Origin: Chinchilla lanigera
Taxonomy: Eukaryota > Chordata > Mammalia > Rodentia > Chinchillidae
Assembly: GCF_000276665.1 (NCBI RefSeq)
Contig: NW_004955429.1
Location: 6,166,088 to 6,230,087 of the forward strand
Length of the DNA: 64,000 bases
Direction of reading: 5' to 3'
The stretch's first letter is position 1, and every line of letters starts with the position of its first letter. The notes below the pieces were generated by a model that saw only the letters and a program-made list of their open reading frames with translations, had not been told where the DNA came from and searched no databases. The position numbers and the translations under genes were made by a program. Below, piece after piece: positions 46,031 through 57,954 of the stretch.

Positions 46031-46769
46031 ATTTTTTGTTTTCAAGGAATAAAATGCTACAGATACAATAACCCTTTTGGTCCCATTACTTCTGTCCCTT
46101 TCTGAAGAACATAGCTCTCCCACTACTCTGTTAGGCTTTGCATCTGGGGCTCAGGAAATTAGACTGACAAAAGACAGATTAACAGAAGAAAACTGAGTCA
46201 TTAATGGCAACAGTACATGCACACAAGAGAAACTTGGAGGTGAATAACTCAAAGAAATGGTCAGAACTTGGAGCGTCTATTACATCTTTACTAAAAAAAA
46301 ATCTGTAGAAAAGTGAAAGGACAGAAAAAGGAAAGTAATGGTGGGAAAGTAAATATGTGAGAAAATGAATGAAAAATAAGGGCAGTTTTGTGAAGCTGGT
46401 TGTACAGATTCCTCTCCGGGCTGAGAAGACTCCAGTCAGCTCTGATGATTGAAAATCCTGCTGATTAAGAACTGTTCATCCCCACCTGGTATAGGAAAAG
46501 CAGACATTTCAACAAAGGGTCTTTGCTTTTAGCCAAATAGGAGGAGAAGCTTAGTTGTCTTTAGCTCAAAATGATCCTTATGCCAAAGTGCCATGTTTTG
46601 GGCTGGCATTTTCTGATCCTCTACAATATTAAAAGTTTAAATTGATATAAATATAGATCCCCCCGCAGTACATATTTTTAAATTCAAAAATAAAATAACT
46701 AACCTATAGTCACTGAAATACGTAACATCAATTTTATTTGATGCGAATTATGTGATTCAATGACCCGTT
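46031..46769. other. Unclassified; possibly an old LTR
   Basis: 46130-46280 ('aattagactgacaaaagaca', 'agattaacagaagaaaactg', 'gtgaataactcaaagaaatg') reads like an endogenous retrovirus LTR of the ERVL group, but I cannot assign it with confidence. Confidence 0.4.
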
Positions 46770-47350
46770 CTCCTACTGATGACTATAGACTGCTTCTAAT
46801 TTTTGACATCAAAATTCTTCAGTGTGCCTCTGAAGATTTATATAAAAGCATTTCCTAGGAAACTGGAGTGGCTGCTACACAGGTACTATACACACCTTCA
46901 CCTTCGCTAGATACTGCCAATTGTGGTAAGAAGTCGCACCAATTTACATTCCACCAGCAGAGTTCTGCTTTCCCCACACGGTAACCACCACATTGTAGAG
47001 TTGGACTTTTAAAATCTGTGCCAACAGGGTGGGAGTAACATAGTACAGTTTAACTCAGAACATTATCCTGGCTTGACAGTTAACTTACTCATTGCCATTT
47101 GCCATCTAATGTTGCAAGTAAGAAACATTATCAGTTTAACGATCATTCTTTGTGGTGACTGATTTCTCTGCTTTTATTTTTTCTGTTCCTTTGACATAAG
47201 GCAGTTTACTAGAACATGATTATACTTGAGTTTTTAATTCAATTTGTTCAAGACTAGATACCATCTTTTAAATTAGAGCCTTTATAATTTTCTGAAAGAT
47301 TCCTGGTCAATGTATTTTAAAATATTGTCTCCTGCTCCTGTTTCCAGCGA
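46770..47350 (-). mobile_element. Old L1M 3' UTR, antisense
   Basis: 'agcatttcctaggaaactgg', 'ctagatactgccaattgtgg', 'caccaatttacattccacca' and 'ctttccccacacggtaacca' are standard reverse L1M 3' UTR landmarks. The end beyond 47050 is less certain. Confidence 0.78.
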
Positions 47351-48309
47351 TTTGGTAAAATTGAATGTAGCCACCCAAGTACAGAAGGGCTTTTTAAATA
47401 TATTTCAAAATGATGTTTCTCAGCTTGCCAGGAAGTAAAGGAAAACAGTCGAGAACGTCAAGCTCTCGGAAGCATGATTCATAAGCACTCAAGCCAGCAT
47501 TTAACCTGGGGCAGCTACAGGTCCCTGACGGCCAAGAAGTTGAAAGCCAAGCAGAGTGAGTAGTCAGACGGAGGCTGCCCTCAAAGCCAGGAGCCTCTCC
47601 TAAGGGTGACATCAGAAATGCATGAACTAGAAAAGACACACACTGGCAGAGAGAATTTGCCTGATTTAACCTTTGCTGTGGGTAAACAGAGAAAGGCAAA
47701 AGTCTCCTGAATATTTGTAGCCACAATTATTCCTTCATGCAGCATAAGAGCTAAAGTCACTGGATTCACAGAAGTCCAAGCTGAAAGTCCTCTCTAGAGG
47801 AACATTCTTCAATCACAGGACTCAGAGAATTCTGAAATCTAAAGTGCTAAGGAACATACTCTCACAGTAAAAGCAAAAAAGAAAAAAAAGAAAAAAAAAA
47901 TCCCTAGACACCTGAGGAAATAAAACCAGAATGAATGAGAGTTATAAGAAAAGATAAAATATAGTATCAGACCCTCAAAGAGTCTGAGATTAAACATACT
48001 ATACAGGAAAATCTTCAAGTGAAAACAGCGTTTGGCCAAAGACTTGAAAAAGATGATAGAGTGAGCTATATGGGTATCTGGGAAGGGAGGATCTCACATC
48101 CAAGGGTCTGAGGCAGGGCTGTGACTGAAGGGTTAGACACCACATGAGGGACATTCTGGCCAGAGTTGAGAAGTCTGAGATAACATGATCTAGCTCATTT
48201 AGGGATGTGTGTGCTGGTGAAAGGACTTTGGCTTTAATCTAAAAATTTACTAGAGAGTTTTCAGTAGAAACATTTTTAATATCATGTACAACTTTTAAAA
48301 TATCTGTCC
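47351..48309. other. Unique sequence, nothing recognised
   Basis: Antisense frames at 47394-47726 and 47581-47769 have no motif. A poly-purine A-rich run lies near 47872-47900. Confidence 0.5.
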
Positions 48310-48431
48310 GGCTGGGCCTGGTGGCACTTATCAATAGTCCCAGCACTTGGAAGCCTGAGGCAGAAAGGTCACAAGTTTCAGGCCAGCCTGGATTAAATAT
48401 GAAACTTTATCTCAAAACATGAAAAAAAAAA
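48310..48431 (+). mobile_element. B1 SINE, diverged
   Basis: 'ggctgggcctggtggcactt', 'aagcctgaggcagaaaggtc', 'caggccagcctggattaaat', 'tctcaaaacatgaaaaaaaa'. Lacks the second duplicated unit. Confidence 0.85.
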
Positions 48432-49020
48432 CTTTCTAGATACTTTATTAAGAATAAATATAGGGGTAAGGTAAAAGGGTTAAAGCAGGTAACCCACTGT
48501 AGTAAATTCAGGTGAGATATGATGACGACTGAAACCGAGGATGTAAGTGGTAGAACTGAGAAATATATATTCTTTTATTTTAGTATATATAATCTCTTAT
48601 TTGGGGAAATATTGGGCCAGACACTACATGATACCAATAGTTCAAGTTTAATGTTTCAAAATTATCATTGAAATAGCAAAAGATCAAGAGATAAAATTTG
48701 AGTCAATTGATTGTTTTTCAAACTATTCTCAATGCACATTACCTTCAGGTCCCTTATTATAGAGAAATACTCAAATACAGAAAAATACCCCACTTAACAT
48801 AAATGGCTACTTTTGTTAAATCTGTATTAAGAAAATCCTTTTTAGCAACCAACATACAGGTAAGTAGCAAACTTTTTATTACACTAAACAAATTCATTCT
48901 GCTAAAACATGCAAAGATTGTCATTCATCATGAATCCTGACCCTAGTACACATCTTATCATCATGGGTCTTACTTAAAGAACCTACTCAAAGAGTTGGCC
49001 TAGGTATAACCTTATCCTTG
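48432..49020. other. AT-rich unclassified sequence
   Basis: No gene or repeat that I can name. Confidence 0.5.
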
Positions 49021-49479
49021 ATAATAGAAATCAGTGATCAGAAACTTTCCAATAGTCTGTTCAATGGATGGTAACCAGTCACTTCATCCTTTGATGTGAA
49101 GGGCTCCATGAGAACATGGCTGGATCTGTTAAACAGCCCATTTTCCCACTTACTGTGGGTTGCAGCTCAAGAGAAGCAATACACCTCCATATACGCAGGA
49201 AGTCCACTGCTTCCCTGCTATCTGCCTTAGAATATTTTCAATTTTTCTTGTCCATGTTCTAATTAGGTTCCATAATAGTCAGTGTATTAGCTTAAGTCTT
49301 TAAACAAACAAAAAATTATACTTTCCAAAGCTATTATAATTGGGGACAGTTAATTGATCTTTTCATGCTTTGTTGAGTTTCATCTTTAGGGCATAAGAAA
49401 TGGATATTCTTAAAGATGGAGGTAACAGTACAAACTATGCTCAAATAATAGAAATCAGTGATCAGAAACTTTCCAATAG
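49021..49479. repeat. Perfect 35-bp direct repeats bounding about 390 bp
   Basis: Bases 49021-49055 and 49445-49479 are identical over 35 positions ('ataatagaaatcagtgatca' begins both). Sequence outside the repeats differs on each side, so this is not a longer tandem copy. The enclosed segment has no A tail, SINE boxes or LTR ends that I recognise. Confidence 0.9.
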
Positions 49480-49881
49480 AGAAAGTATAAGACCCCATGG
49501 CTTCACTGATGAATTTTACTAAGCATTTAAAGAAAAACTAATGTCAAATTCATTTTATGAGGCCTCAGTACAAAAGCAAGACAAAGATCTCTTGTATGGA
49601 AAAGAAAATTATAGACTAATATCTGTGAGAAACATAGATACAAAAATCAGCAAAATACTATGAATCAAATTCAGTAGCACATTAGAAAGAGCATATACCA
49701 CAACCAAGCAGGATTTAACCATAGGATGGAAGAGTGACTCAATATACACAAATTAATAAATGTGATAAACCATGTTAATGGAATAAAGAATTAAAATCTT
49801 ATGATCAATTTAATAGATGTGGGAAAGCACTGAATAAAAGTAATATCCTTTCATAATTTAAAAAAACAGAAAAACCTCTCA

Positions 49882-50018
49882 CCAGGCATGATGGCACACA
49901 CCTGTAATCCCAATACTCAGGAGGCTGAGGCAGGAGAATTGCCATGAGTTTGAGCACAGCTTGGTCTATGTAGTGAGTTCAAGTCCATCCTGAACTACCA
50001 AGAGACACTAGCCCAAAA
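49882..50018 (+). mobile_element. B1 SINE
   Basis: 'ccaggcatgatggcacacac', 'tactcaggaggctgaggcag', 'gagttcaagtccatcctgaa', 'gacactagcccaaaagg'. Confidence 0.92.
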
Positions 50019-50794
50019 GGTATGGAAGGGATGTATCTCAACACTCTAAAGGATATAAAGCCCATGTGTGGCAAGCCTACAGCTAACACTATACTCAGTG
50101 ACATAAAGCCAACAGCTTTTTCACTGGGATCAGGAATAGGCATGGATGTCTACTCTTGCATTTCTGTTCATCATAGCACTGGAAGTCCTACTCAGAACAA
50201 TTAGGCAAGAAAAAAAATGAAAGTCAGAAAAGAAAAATTACAACTGTCACTGCAGATCATATGCTCTTATGTACGAGAAACACTATAGATCAAAAAAAAA
50301 ATGAAGAAATAATTTGAAGAAGACCGAAATGAAAAAATATTCCTTGTTCATGCATTGGAATATTGTTAAACTATCTATACCAACCAAAGAAATCTACAAA
50401 TTAAATTCTATCCTAATTAAAATCTGAACTTTTTTCTGCAGAAAAGAAAAAACAATCCTTAAGTTGATATGAAAGCAGAAAAGACAGTGGATAGCCCAGG
50501 CAATTTGAGCAACTGGAACAACTGGAATCATCACAAAATTTAATTTCAAATTCTACTGCAAAGCTATAGTAATCAAAACTACATGGTACTCACATAAAGA
50601 CAGACTTACAGACCCAAGGAACAGATTATAGTCCAGAAATAAATGCATGCATTTATGTTTAATTGATCATTAACCAGGGTGCCAAGAACATGATAATCTC
50701 TTTGATAAATGGTGCTATGAAAAGTGGATATCCACATGTAGAAGAATAAAATTGAACCTTCCTTATGTCATACACAAAAACCAACTAAAATGGG

Positions 50795-51625
50795 TGTAGT
50801 GGATTGATAACTGGTGGTCAACTTATAACCCCCAGCTGAACTGAGTAACTGTGGTGCTGGGTGTGGGAGGCCCACCTGAGGACTGTTGCCAGCAGCATAA
50901 GAGGCAGTCCTGGAGAAGAAGAAGCAGGCTGTTGGGAGCTGAGAGAGGCTGTGGAGAGCTGGCTTACCTGATCAACGTGGCTGTTTTCATCCTCCGAAGA
51001 GCTTGGGACCTCGCTGGCACTGAGAATGGCTTCAGTTCACTTTGGAGAGCTCTGGTCCTCACTTTGAGCATCTCTTCCTGGTTCCGGAGGGGAAGATGGT
51101 GCACTGCCGGCCTCCAGGAAAAGCTTGCTGCGTTAGTTTCCCTGATGGGAACTTGGCCATCCTGATCATCGGAGGAGCTCGGGACCTCACAGTTGCTGAG
51201 GATGGCCGTGGTACCTTTTGGGGGAGTTGTGGTTCTTCTGAGCATCACTTCCTGGCTCCAGTGCAGATCCCTCAGCCTGCTAGCACAGGTCCTTCATCCT
51301 GTTGGCACAGACTTTGTAGATTCCACCACTGACCTTTGGGCCTTCTCAGCAGATTTGTGAAACAGGCCTGAGATGTTGTTGTGGGCTCTGGGCCTCCAGT
51401 TGGATTCGTGGGAGACATTGTTATGAGCTCTGGGTGTTCAGCTGGACTCATGTAGGACATTGTTGTGGGATCCAGGCCCTCAGCTGGATTCCTTGGTCTT
51501 AGTGTGTGGACAGATTTCTTGCACTCTTTTGTATACTGTTCTTTGGGTGACTATTATAAATAATCATGTGAAGTATGTGTCCTGTATTATATAGTTCCCC
51601 TTGCAAAATAAGCCCCAAACCAACA
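50795..51625 (+). mobile_element. Solo LTR, family unnamed, sister copy 1
   Basis: An 831-bp block interrupting L1 segment A. It begins 'tgtagtggattgataactgg' and ends '...ccaaaccaaca', with 'aatggg' at 50789-50794 and again at 51627-51632 as the likely target duplication. It aligns by eye along its length with 53803-54609. It holds an extra copy of a roughly 176-bp internal unit ('gcttgggacctc' at 51001, 'gctcgggacctc' at 51177) and three tandem units of about 42 bp at 51370-51497. Frames inside it (104, 96, 94 codons) are not conserved. No provirus is attached. Orientation is assumed. Confidence 0.72.
51370..51497. repeat. Three tandem 42-bp units in the LTR
   Basis: Units start near 51370, 51412 and 51455, sharing 'attgttgtggg(ctctggg)cc' and 'cagctggattc'. 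The sister LTR has two such units, split by a B1. Confidence 0.82.
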
Positions 51626-52849
51626 CAATGGGTTAAAGATTTAAAAGTAGGACTAGAAACTATAAATCTATTAGAAAAAATATAGAGGGAAAGCATCTCA
51701 ATATGGGTCTGAGCAATGACATGACCCCCAAAACACATTCAACAAAAGCAAAAATAGATAAAAATGATTGAACCAAATTGAAAAGCTTACACACAATAAA
51801 AAGAAAACTATCAACTGAGTGAAGGGACAGCTTTCAGAACGGAGAAAATATATGCAAACCATACATCTAATACAGGGTTAATATTCAAAATGTGTAAGAA
51901 GCTTCAACAATAACTAAAGAAAAGAAAAAACATGATTTAAAAATGGGAAAGGACTTGAATAGACATTTTTCAAAATAAGACATACAGCTGACTGACAGAC
52001 ACATGGAAAAAACACTCAACAACACTAATCACACAAATGAAAAAGAAAACAATAAGATGTCAACTCATACCTGCTAGAAAAGCTATTATCAAAAAGTTGA
52101 AGTATAATGACTATTAAGGAGAACGTGGAAATGTAAAGAACACTGGTATACTGTTAGTGAAATTGTGAGTATAGTTACTATGGAAAACAGTATAGAGGTT
52201 CCTCAAAAATTAAAAGTTAAAAATAACTATATTATTCAATAAATTACCCTGTTGAGTATATATGTTTAATGGAAATGAAATCATCATCTTAAAGAGATAT
52301 GTTAATTCTACTGTCACAGAAATATTCATAATAGCCAGCAAATGGAAACAAGAGAAACAAGATAGACACATTGGAATATTATTTACCCTTAAGAAAAAAA
52401 ATTCTCCAACAACAGGCAGTGAAATTGAGGCAGTAATAAAAAACCTACCAAGAAAATCTCAGGACCCAGTGAATTCATCACTGAATTGTACAAGAACTTC
52501 AGGGAAGATCTAATGCCAACACTCCACAAACTCTTTAATGAAATTGAAAGGAGTACTTTCAAACTCATTCCTGAAAGCTAGCATTACCTTGATTCCAAAA
52601 CCAGACAAGAACCCAACTAAAAACTAAAAACCCATCTTTTTTAACCAACATAAATGCAAAAATGCTCAACAAGAAACTGGCAAACAGAATGCAACAAATC
52701 ATTAATAAGATCATACATCATGATCAAGTAGGTTTCTTTCCAAGGATGCACAGATGCTTCTACATACATCACACAAATAGAAGCAAGGACAAAATCACAT
52801 GATCTCAGTAGACATAGAAAAAAGCCTTTGACCAAAAAAAAGAGAAAAA

Positions 52850-52930
52850 AGGCTGGGGATTTAGCTCAGCAGCACAGTGACTGCCTGGCAAGCATGAGGT
52901 CCTGAGTTTGATTCCCGGTACCCCAGAAAA
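52850..52930 (+). mobile_element. ID SINE in L1
   Basis: 'ggctggggatttagctcagc', 'gcctggcaagcatgaggtcc', 'gagtttgattcccggtaccc'. 'aagcctttgac' occurs on both sides, but an A-rich spacer separates the left copy from the ID start. Confidence 0.9.
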
Positions 52931-53255
52931 AGAAGCCTTTGACAAAATACAACATTCATTCATGATAAAAAAAAAAAAAAACCTGATTAAAATAGGTACA
53001 GAAGGATAAGCCTATGGACAACATCATATTAAATGGGGAAAAAACAGAAAGCTTTTCTCTAAAATCAAAAACAAGACAAGATGTCCACTACTACCACTCC
53101 TGGTCAATATAGTACCCAAAACTTTAGCTGAACAGTCAGGCAAGGAAAAGAAATCAAAGGGATACTTACAGGAAAGGAAGAAGTTAAATTAACCTTATTC
53201 ACAGATGACATGATCCTTTACATCAAAGACCCAAAAACTTCCACCAAAAGATTCG

Positions 53256-53347
53256 GGGCTGGGGCTTTAACTCAGCAGCACAGCACCTGCCTGGCAAGTG
53301 CGAGGTCTTGAGTTCGATTCCTGGTACCAGAAAAAAAACGGAAAAAA
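53256..53347 (+). mobile_element. ID SINE in L1
   Basis: 'ggggctggggctttaactca', 'gcctggcaagtgcgaggtct', 'gagttcgattcctggtacca', A tail. 'aaaagattc' flanks both sides (53247-53255 and from about 53350). Confidence 0.92.
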
Positions 53348-53802
53348 AAAAAAAGATTCCTAGAAGTGAGCATGGTAGTAGGCTAGAAAGGAAAACAATA
53401 ACATTCACAATAGCTTCAAGAAAAATCGGATACTTAGGAATTAACCTAACAAAGGAAGTGAAAGACCTCTATAATAAACAATATAGTACTTTAAAAAAGA
53501 GGTCAAAAAGATATCAAAAACAGAAAGACATCCCCTCCTCCTGGATAGACAAATACAATAGGTTACAATAGCCTATTACCAAAAGTGATAGATAAATTTA
53601 ATGTAATCCCAAGCAAAATACAAACAACATTCTTCACAGAACCTGAGAAAACAATTCTAAAATTTATATGGAACCAGAAGAGAGCCAGAAATAGCAAATG
53701 CAATCCTGGGCAACAAGAGCAAAGCAAGAGGCATCAAGTTATATAATAAAGTTATAGTGATTAAAAACACCATGGTACTGGCACAAAAGCAGGCAAGCAG
53801 AT

Positions 53803-54609
53803 TGTGGTGGATTGACAACTGGTGGTCAGTTTATAACACCCAGCTGAACTGAATCAGCATGGTTCTGGGTGTAGAAGACTCACCTGAGGATTGATGCCAA
53901 CAGCACAAAAAAGAACTGGACAGGAAGATGGTGTGTTGTTGAGTCTCGTGGAGAAGCTTGTCATGCTGGATTTCATGATATGAACTCAGCTAACCTCATC
54001 ATCAGAGATGCTCAGGTCCTTGCTGTCACTGAGGATGGTTGCGGTTCTTTTCAAGGGAGTCTAGTCCTTACCTTGACTGTCACTTCCTGGCTCCAGTACA
54101 GATCCCTCAGCCTGCTGGCACAGATCTTTCATCCTACCGGAGCAGACTTTCTAGTTTCTACCGCTGGCCTTTGGGCCTCCCCAGTGCAGATCCCTGATAT
54201 AGACTTGCATGAGATATTGTCATGGGCTCTAGGCCTTCAGCTGGATTTTATTGTATTTTATTTTTGTCTTTTTGAGACAGGGTCTCACTATGCAGTTCAG
54301 GCTGGCCTTGAGCTCACTTTGTAGCCCAGGCTGGTCTCAAACTTGCAATAATCCTCCTGCCTCAACCTCCCAAGTGCTGGGATTACAGGCATGCACCACC
54401 ATGCCCAGCACCATGTATTTTATTTGATTTGATTTGTGCAGGGGTTGCCATGGGATCCAGGCCCTCAGCTGGATTCTTTGGGTCTCTAGTACTTGGAAAG
54501 ATCTCCTGCAGTCTTCTGCATTTGACTCTTTGGGTGAATATTATAAAATAATCCTACAAATTATGTGTCCTATATTAAATACATTCCCTTGGAAACCCTG
54601 ACTACAACA
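53803..54609 (+). mobile_element. Solo LTR, family unnamed, sister copy 2
   Basis: Begins 'tgtggtggattgacaactgg', ends 'aaccctgactacaaca' (TG...CA). Host L1 continues across it: 'cagat' before and 'tagat' after suggest a 4-5-bp duplication. It shares with copy 1 'cagctgaactga', 'cacttcctggctccagt', 'agatccctcagcctgct' and the tail '(a)attatgtgtcctatatt'. It carries one copy of the 176-bp unit and a nested B1. Without the B1 it is about 645 bp, close to copy 1 minus one unit. Confidence 0.75.
54264..54413 (-). mobile_element. B1 SINE inside LTR
   Basis: 'tgagacagggtctcactatg', duplicated 'caggctggccttgagctcac' / 'caggctggtctcaaacttgc', 'tgctgggattacaggcatgc'. Perfect 12-bp duplications 'tgtattttattt' at 54252-54263 and 54414-54425. 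Confidence 0.95.
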
Positions 54610-54938
54610 TAGATTAATGGAACAAAATAAGGGTGAAAAACCACCCCAGGCATATCAGCCATCTGATCCTTGACAAAGAGGTCAAATATATACACTGGAG
54701 GAAAGATAGCCTCTTTAACAAATGGTGCTGAGAAAACTGGTTATACACATGCAGAAGATTAAATCTAGGTCTATATCTCTTACCATATATTAAAATCAAA
54801 ATGGATCAAAGATCTAAATGCTAAAACAGAACCACTTAACCTGCTGTAAGATAAGAGAGGTAAAATTCTTAAAGGCATACGTATAGGCAAGGACTTTCTG
54901 AACATAACTCCAACTGCATAAAAAATAACGCCAAGACT

Positions 54939-55536
54939 TGTAGGGACAGGGAGCCCCTTAGGTAGGGAAAAGATAGGATGAAGGCCTCATTGAGTTTTGT
55001 TAAAAATTAATAGGCAGCTTTGGCCTCTATAGCTAGACTCAAGGAATTAGAAAGACAAAGGCAATGAAATCAGACCTAGAAAGATCCCAGGTGAGGGGAA
55101 CATAAGAGTCACGCACTTCCCCTTTACTTAATCCTTACACCTAAACTACCTTTCCATAAGGCCCCCACCCATACTCTAAAGGACAGGGAAAAGTCATGGC
55201 CAGAAAAATCCAAGGTTAGGATGAAAGACAGCCAAGGAACCAGTCAGGTTCCAGAAGCCTACATAGGGAGAAAGATCTCAATAAAAGGAGCTGTGGACAA
55301 GAAATCCAGGAGTGTTTCACTTTTGAATACCCCCACTCCTCCAGAGTAGCTGTCTGTCATCTCTCTTCCCACTTTCACCACCTTCAAATAAATTGTCTAC
55401 TTTTATGTCAAACTCTGCTTCTTCAGTTCTTGTACTGATGCTGGATTTAGGATCCCTGGGAGCTAAGAGTTCCAGCAGAGCAGTGTCATGGAGTAGCATG
55501 GCGCAGTGTTGTGTACATCTGTCTCCAGATGTTACA
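54939..55536 (+). mobile_element. Solo LTR with TATA-like box and poly(A) signal
   Basis: A 598-bp block interrupting L1 segment B. Ends are 'tgtagggacagggagcccct' and 'ctccagatgttaca' (TG...CA), flanked by 'gact' (54935-54938) and 'gatt' (55537-55540), a 4-bp duplication with one change. 'aataaaagg' at 55280-55288 is a TATA-like box and 'aaataaa' at 55386-55392 a poly(A) signal about 100 bp downstream, the usual U3-R-U5 spacing. The 4-bp duplication suits class I (gammaretrovirus-like) elements, though this is inference. No viral genes are attached. Confidence 0.75.
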
Positions 55537-56055
55537 GATTCATGAAAGAAATTACATCAAATTAAAAAGCTTCTCCATAGGAGGAAACAATAAGTCAAAT
55601 TAAAAGACAACCTACAGAATGGGAAAAAAAAATTTTGCCAGCTACTCATCCAACTAGAGACTGATATCTAGAACACATAAAGAAGTAAAAAGCAAAAATT
55701 AGACCCTACAAATAAAAGACCCAGTCAAAAAATGGGCAACTGAACTGATAGATACTTCTCAAGAGAAGTACAAATGGCTAATAAATGTGTGAAAAAAAAT
55801 ATTCAACATTTCTGGCAATTAAAGAAATGCAAATTAAAACAATACTTAGATTTCATCTCATTCCAAAAGAATGGATATCATCAATAAATCAAATAATAAC
55901 AAGAACTGACAAGGCTGTGGGGAAGCAGGAACACTACTACATTGTTGGGGGGCATGTAGACTAGTAAAACCACTATGGAAATCAGCATAGAGAGTCTTCA
56001 AAAAACTAAAACTAGAAATTCCATTCCACCCAATTATTCCCTTTCTAGGTGTCAT

Positions 56056-57950
56056 CAATTACTTTATTAACTAGAGATTGATCTATGTATATTGGCCTAT
56101 AGTTACCAAAGTAATTAAATAATAGTAAACAACTTTTCATAAAGGAAAGCACTGGATACAGATAACTTCACTAGTTTATTCAACCCAATAGTTAAAGAAT
56201 AAATAACGTTAATTTTCTTTAAGTTTTTCCAGAGAAGTGAATACTATTTAACTCGTCCTGAGACCAACATTGCACTAATGTAAAAATCACTAAAGGCACT
56301 ACAAGAAAGGAAATTTACAAACTAATATCTCTCGTTAACATAGTTGCAAAATTCTCCAAAAAAAAAAAATAGAAACTCAAATCTAACAATGATAAAAAAA
56401 ATCATATACTACAACAAAGTGAGCATTATTCCAGATATGCAGGCTGGTTCAACATTCAAAAATCAATTAACTTAATCCACTATGTCAACAGGCTAGAAAA
56501 GAAAAACCATATGATCACAGCAATTGGTGCATAAAAAGCAGTTGGCAAAATCCAACCCACTCTCACAGTAAAAATTCCTGACATACTAAGATAGACAGGA
56601 ATTCCCTCAATATGCTAGAAAACATGTATCAAATAACTTACAGCTAACATCATACTCCTACTGAATGTCATGCTGGAAGTCTTGGCTAGAGCAAAAACTT
56701 TTTTAAAGAAATAAAAGGCTTATATACTAGGAAGAAATAGAACTGCTCTGTTCACAGGTAAGATCTGACAACATAAAAAATCCCAAAGAACAAAAACAAA
56801 AACAACAACAACAACAAAAGTAACTCCTAGAACTGTATGTGAACTATAAGGTTAATATACAAGTTTGCAGAACACCAGGTTAATATACAAAAGTCAGTTG
56901 CTTTTCTATATACCAGCAATGAAAAATTAACTGGGATTTGAAGTTAAAACTCAATAGTACTTAAAGTAATAACCCTCCAAAATGAAGTACTTCAATATAA
57001 ATCTAGAAAATTATGTTTGGGGTTTATATGTATAAAATTATAAACTTCTAAATAAATAGATATTTCATATGAAAATATAGATTGGAAAACTCAGTTTTGT
57101 TAAGATGTCAGCTCTTCTCTAATCTGTAGATTCAACCCAACCCCAATCAAAAATGTATGCATGTTGACATACTAATTCCAATGTTTACACAGAAAGGCAA
57201 AAGACCCAGAAGAGCTAACAAAATACTGAAGAACAAAGTTGAGGAACTGACAAAACCAGACTTCAAAACTTACTATAAATCTGCAGTAACCAAGACAGTG
57301 TGTTATTGGCAAAAGAACAGACAAATAGATCAACAAAACAGAAGAAAGAGTCCAGAAATAGAACCACACAAATGTGGTGAACTGACAAAGAAGCAAAAGC
57401 AATTCAATGGAGAAAAGATAGTCTGGTGCTGAGACAATCAATATGCAGGAAAAAAAAAGAAAGAATCTAGACATAATACTTTAGGCCTTTCACAAAAAAA
57501 TTGAATATAAAATGGTAATAGACCCAAACCTAAAATGCAATGCTATAAAATATCAAATAGAAAAACTATGTGACCTTGGGGAAGGTGATGAGGCTTTAGA
57601 GAAATAAGAAAAATATAATCATGAAATAAAATATCAATAAGCTAGATTTCATCAAAATTTAAAGCACCTATTATGTCACAGGTAATGCTGAGTGTATATA
57701 AAGACAAACCACAGGCTAGGAGAAAGTATTTGCAAAATATATATCTGATAAATTTTAAAAATACTAGGGATATAGCTCAGTGTGAAGGCCCTGGGTTCAA
57801 TTCCCAGGGCCACAGACAAACAAAAAGAGACTTGTGTTCAAAGAACTCTTAAAACTCAACCATAAGAAAACAAACATCCCAATTTTAAAATGATCAAAAG
57901 ATCTGAACAAGGAATTTGGAGATGTGAATAAATTTAGAATTTTTTTTTTT
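56056..57950 (+). mobile_element. Old LINE-1 segment C, sense
   Basis: 'gagcattattccagatatgc', 'aggctggttcaacattcaaa', 'aactgacaaaaccagacttc', 'aagacagtgtgttattggca' follow L1 ORF2 RT to C-terminal order, more diverged than segments A and B. The 91-codon frame at 57157-57432 is leftover ORF2. Confidence 0.82.
57766..57815 (+). mobile_element. Short internally deleted ID SINE
   Basis: 'tagggatatagctcagtgtg' joins directly to 'aaggccctgggttcaattcc'; the middle of the ID is missing. Box B 'ggttcaattcc' is intact. Confidence 0.75.
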
Positions 57951-57954
57951 AAAT

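Larger units (their letters stand above)
49480..52390 (+). mobile_element. LINE-1 segment A, sense
   Basis: ORF2 RT region onward ('gaccccatggcttcactgat', 'accaagcaggatttaaccat', 'atgtgataaaccatgttaat'), ending in the C-terminal region ('agatagacacattggaatat') near 52390, where the next L1 starts. It is broken by stops and carries a B1 and an LTR. Confidence 0.88.
52391..56055 (+). mobile_element. LINE-1 segment B, sense
   Basis: Starts abruptly in the RT-upstream region ('caacaggcagtgaaattgag', 'aaaatctcaggacccagtga'), passes through RT ('aagtaggtttctttccaagg') and the C-terminal region ('caatgggcaactgaactgat' type sequence near 55730), and ends near 56055. Interrupted by two IDs and two LTRs. 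Frames broken. Confidence 0.88.

Noticed and set aside
50795..54609. The two sister LTRs as ends of one provirus
   Set aside because: The sequence between them is L1 plus IDs, not retroviral genes, and each LTR has its own target duplication.
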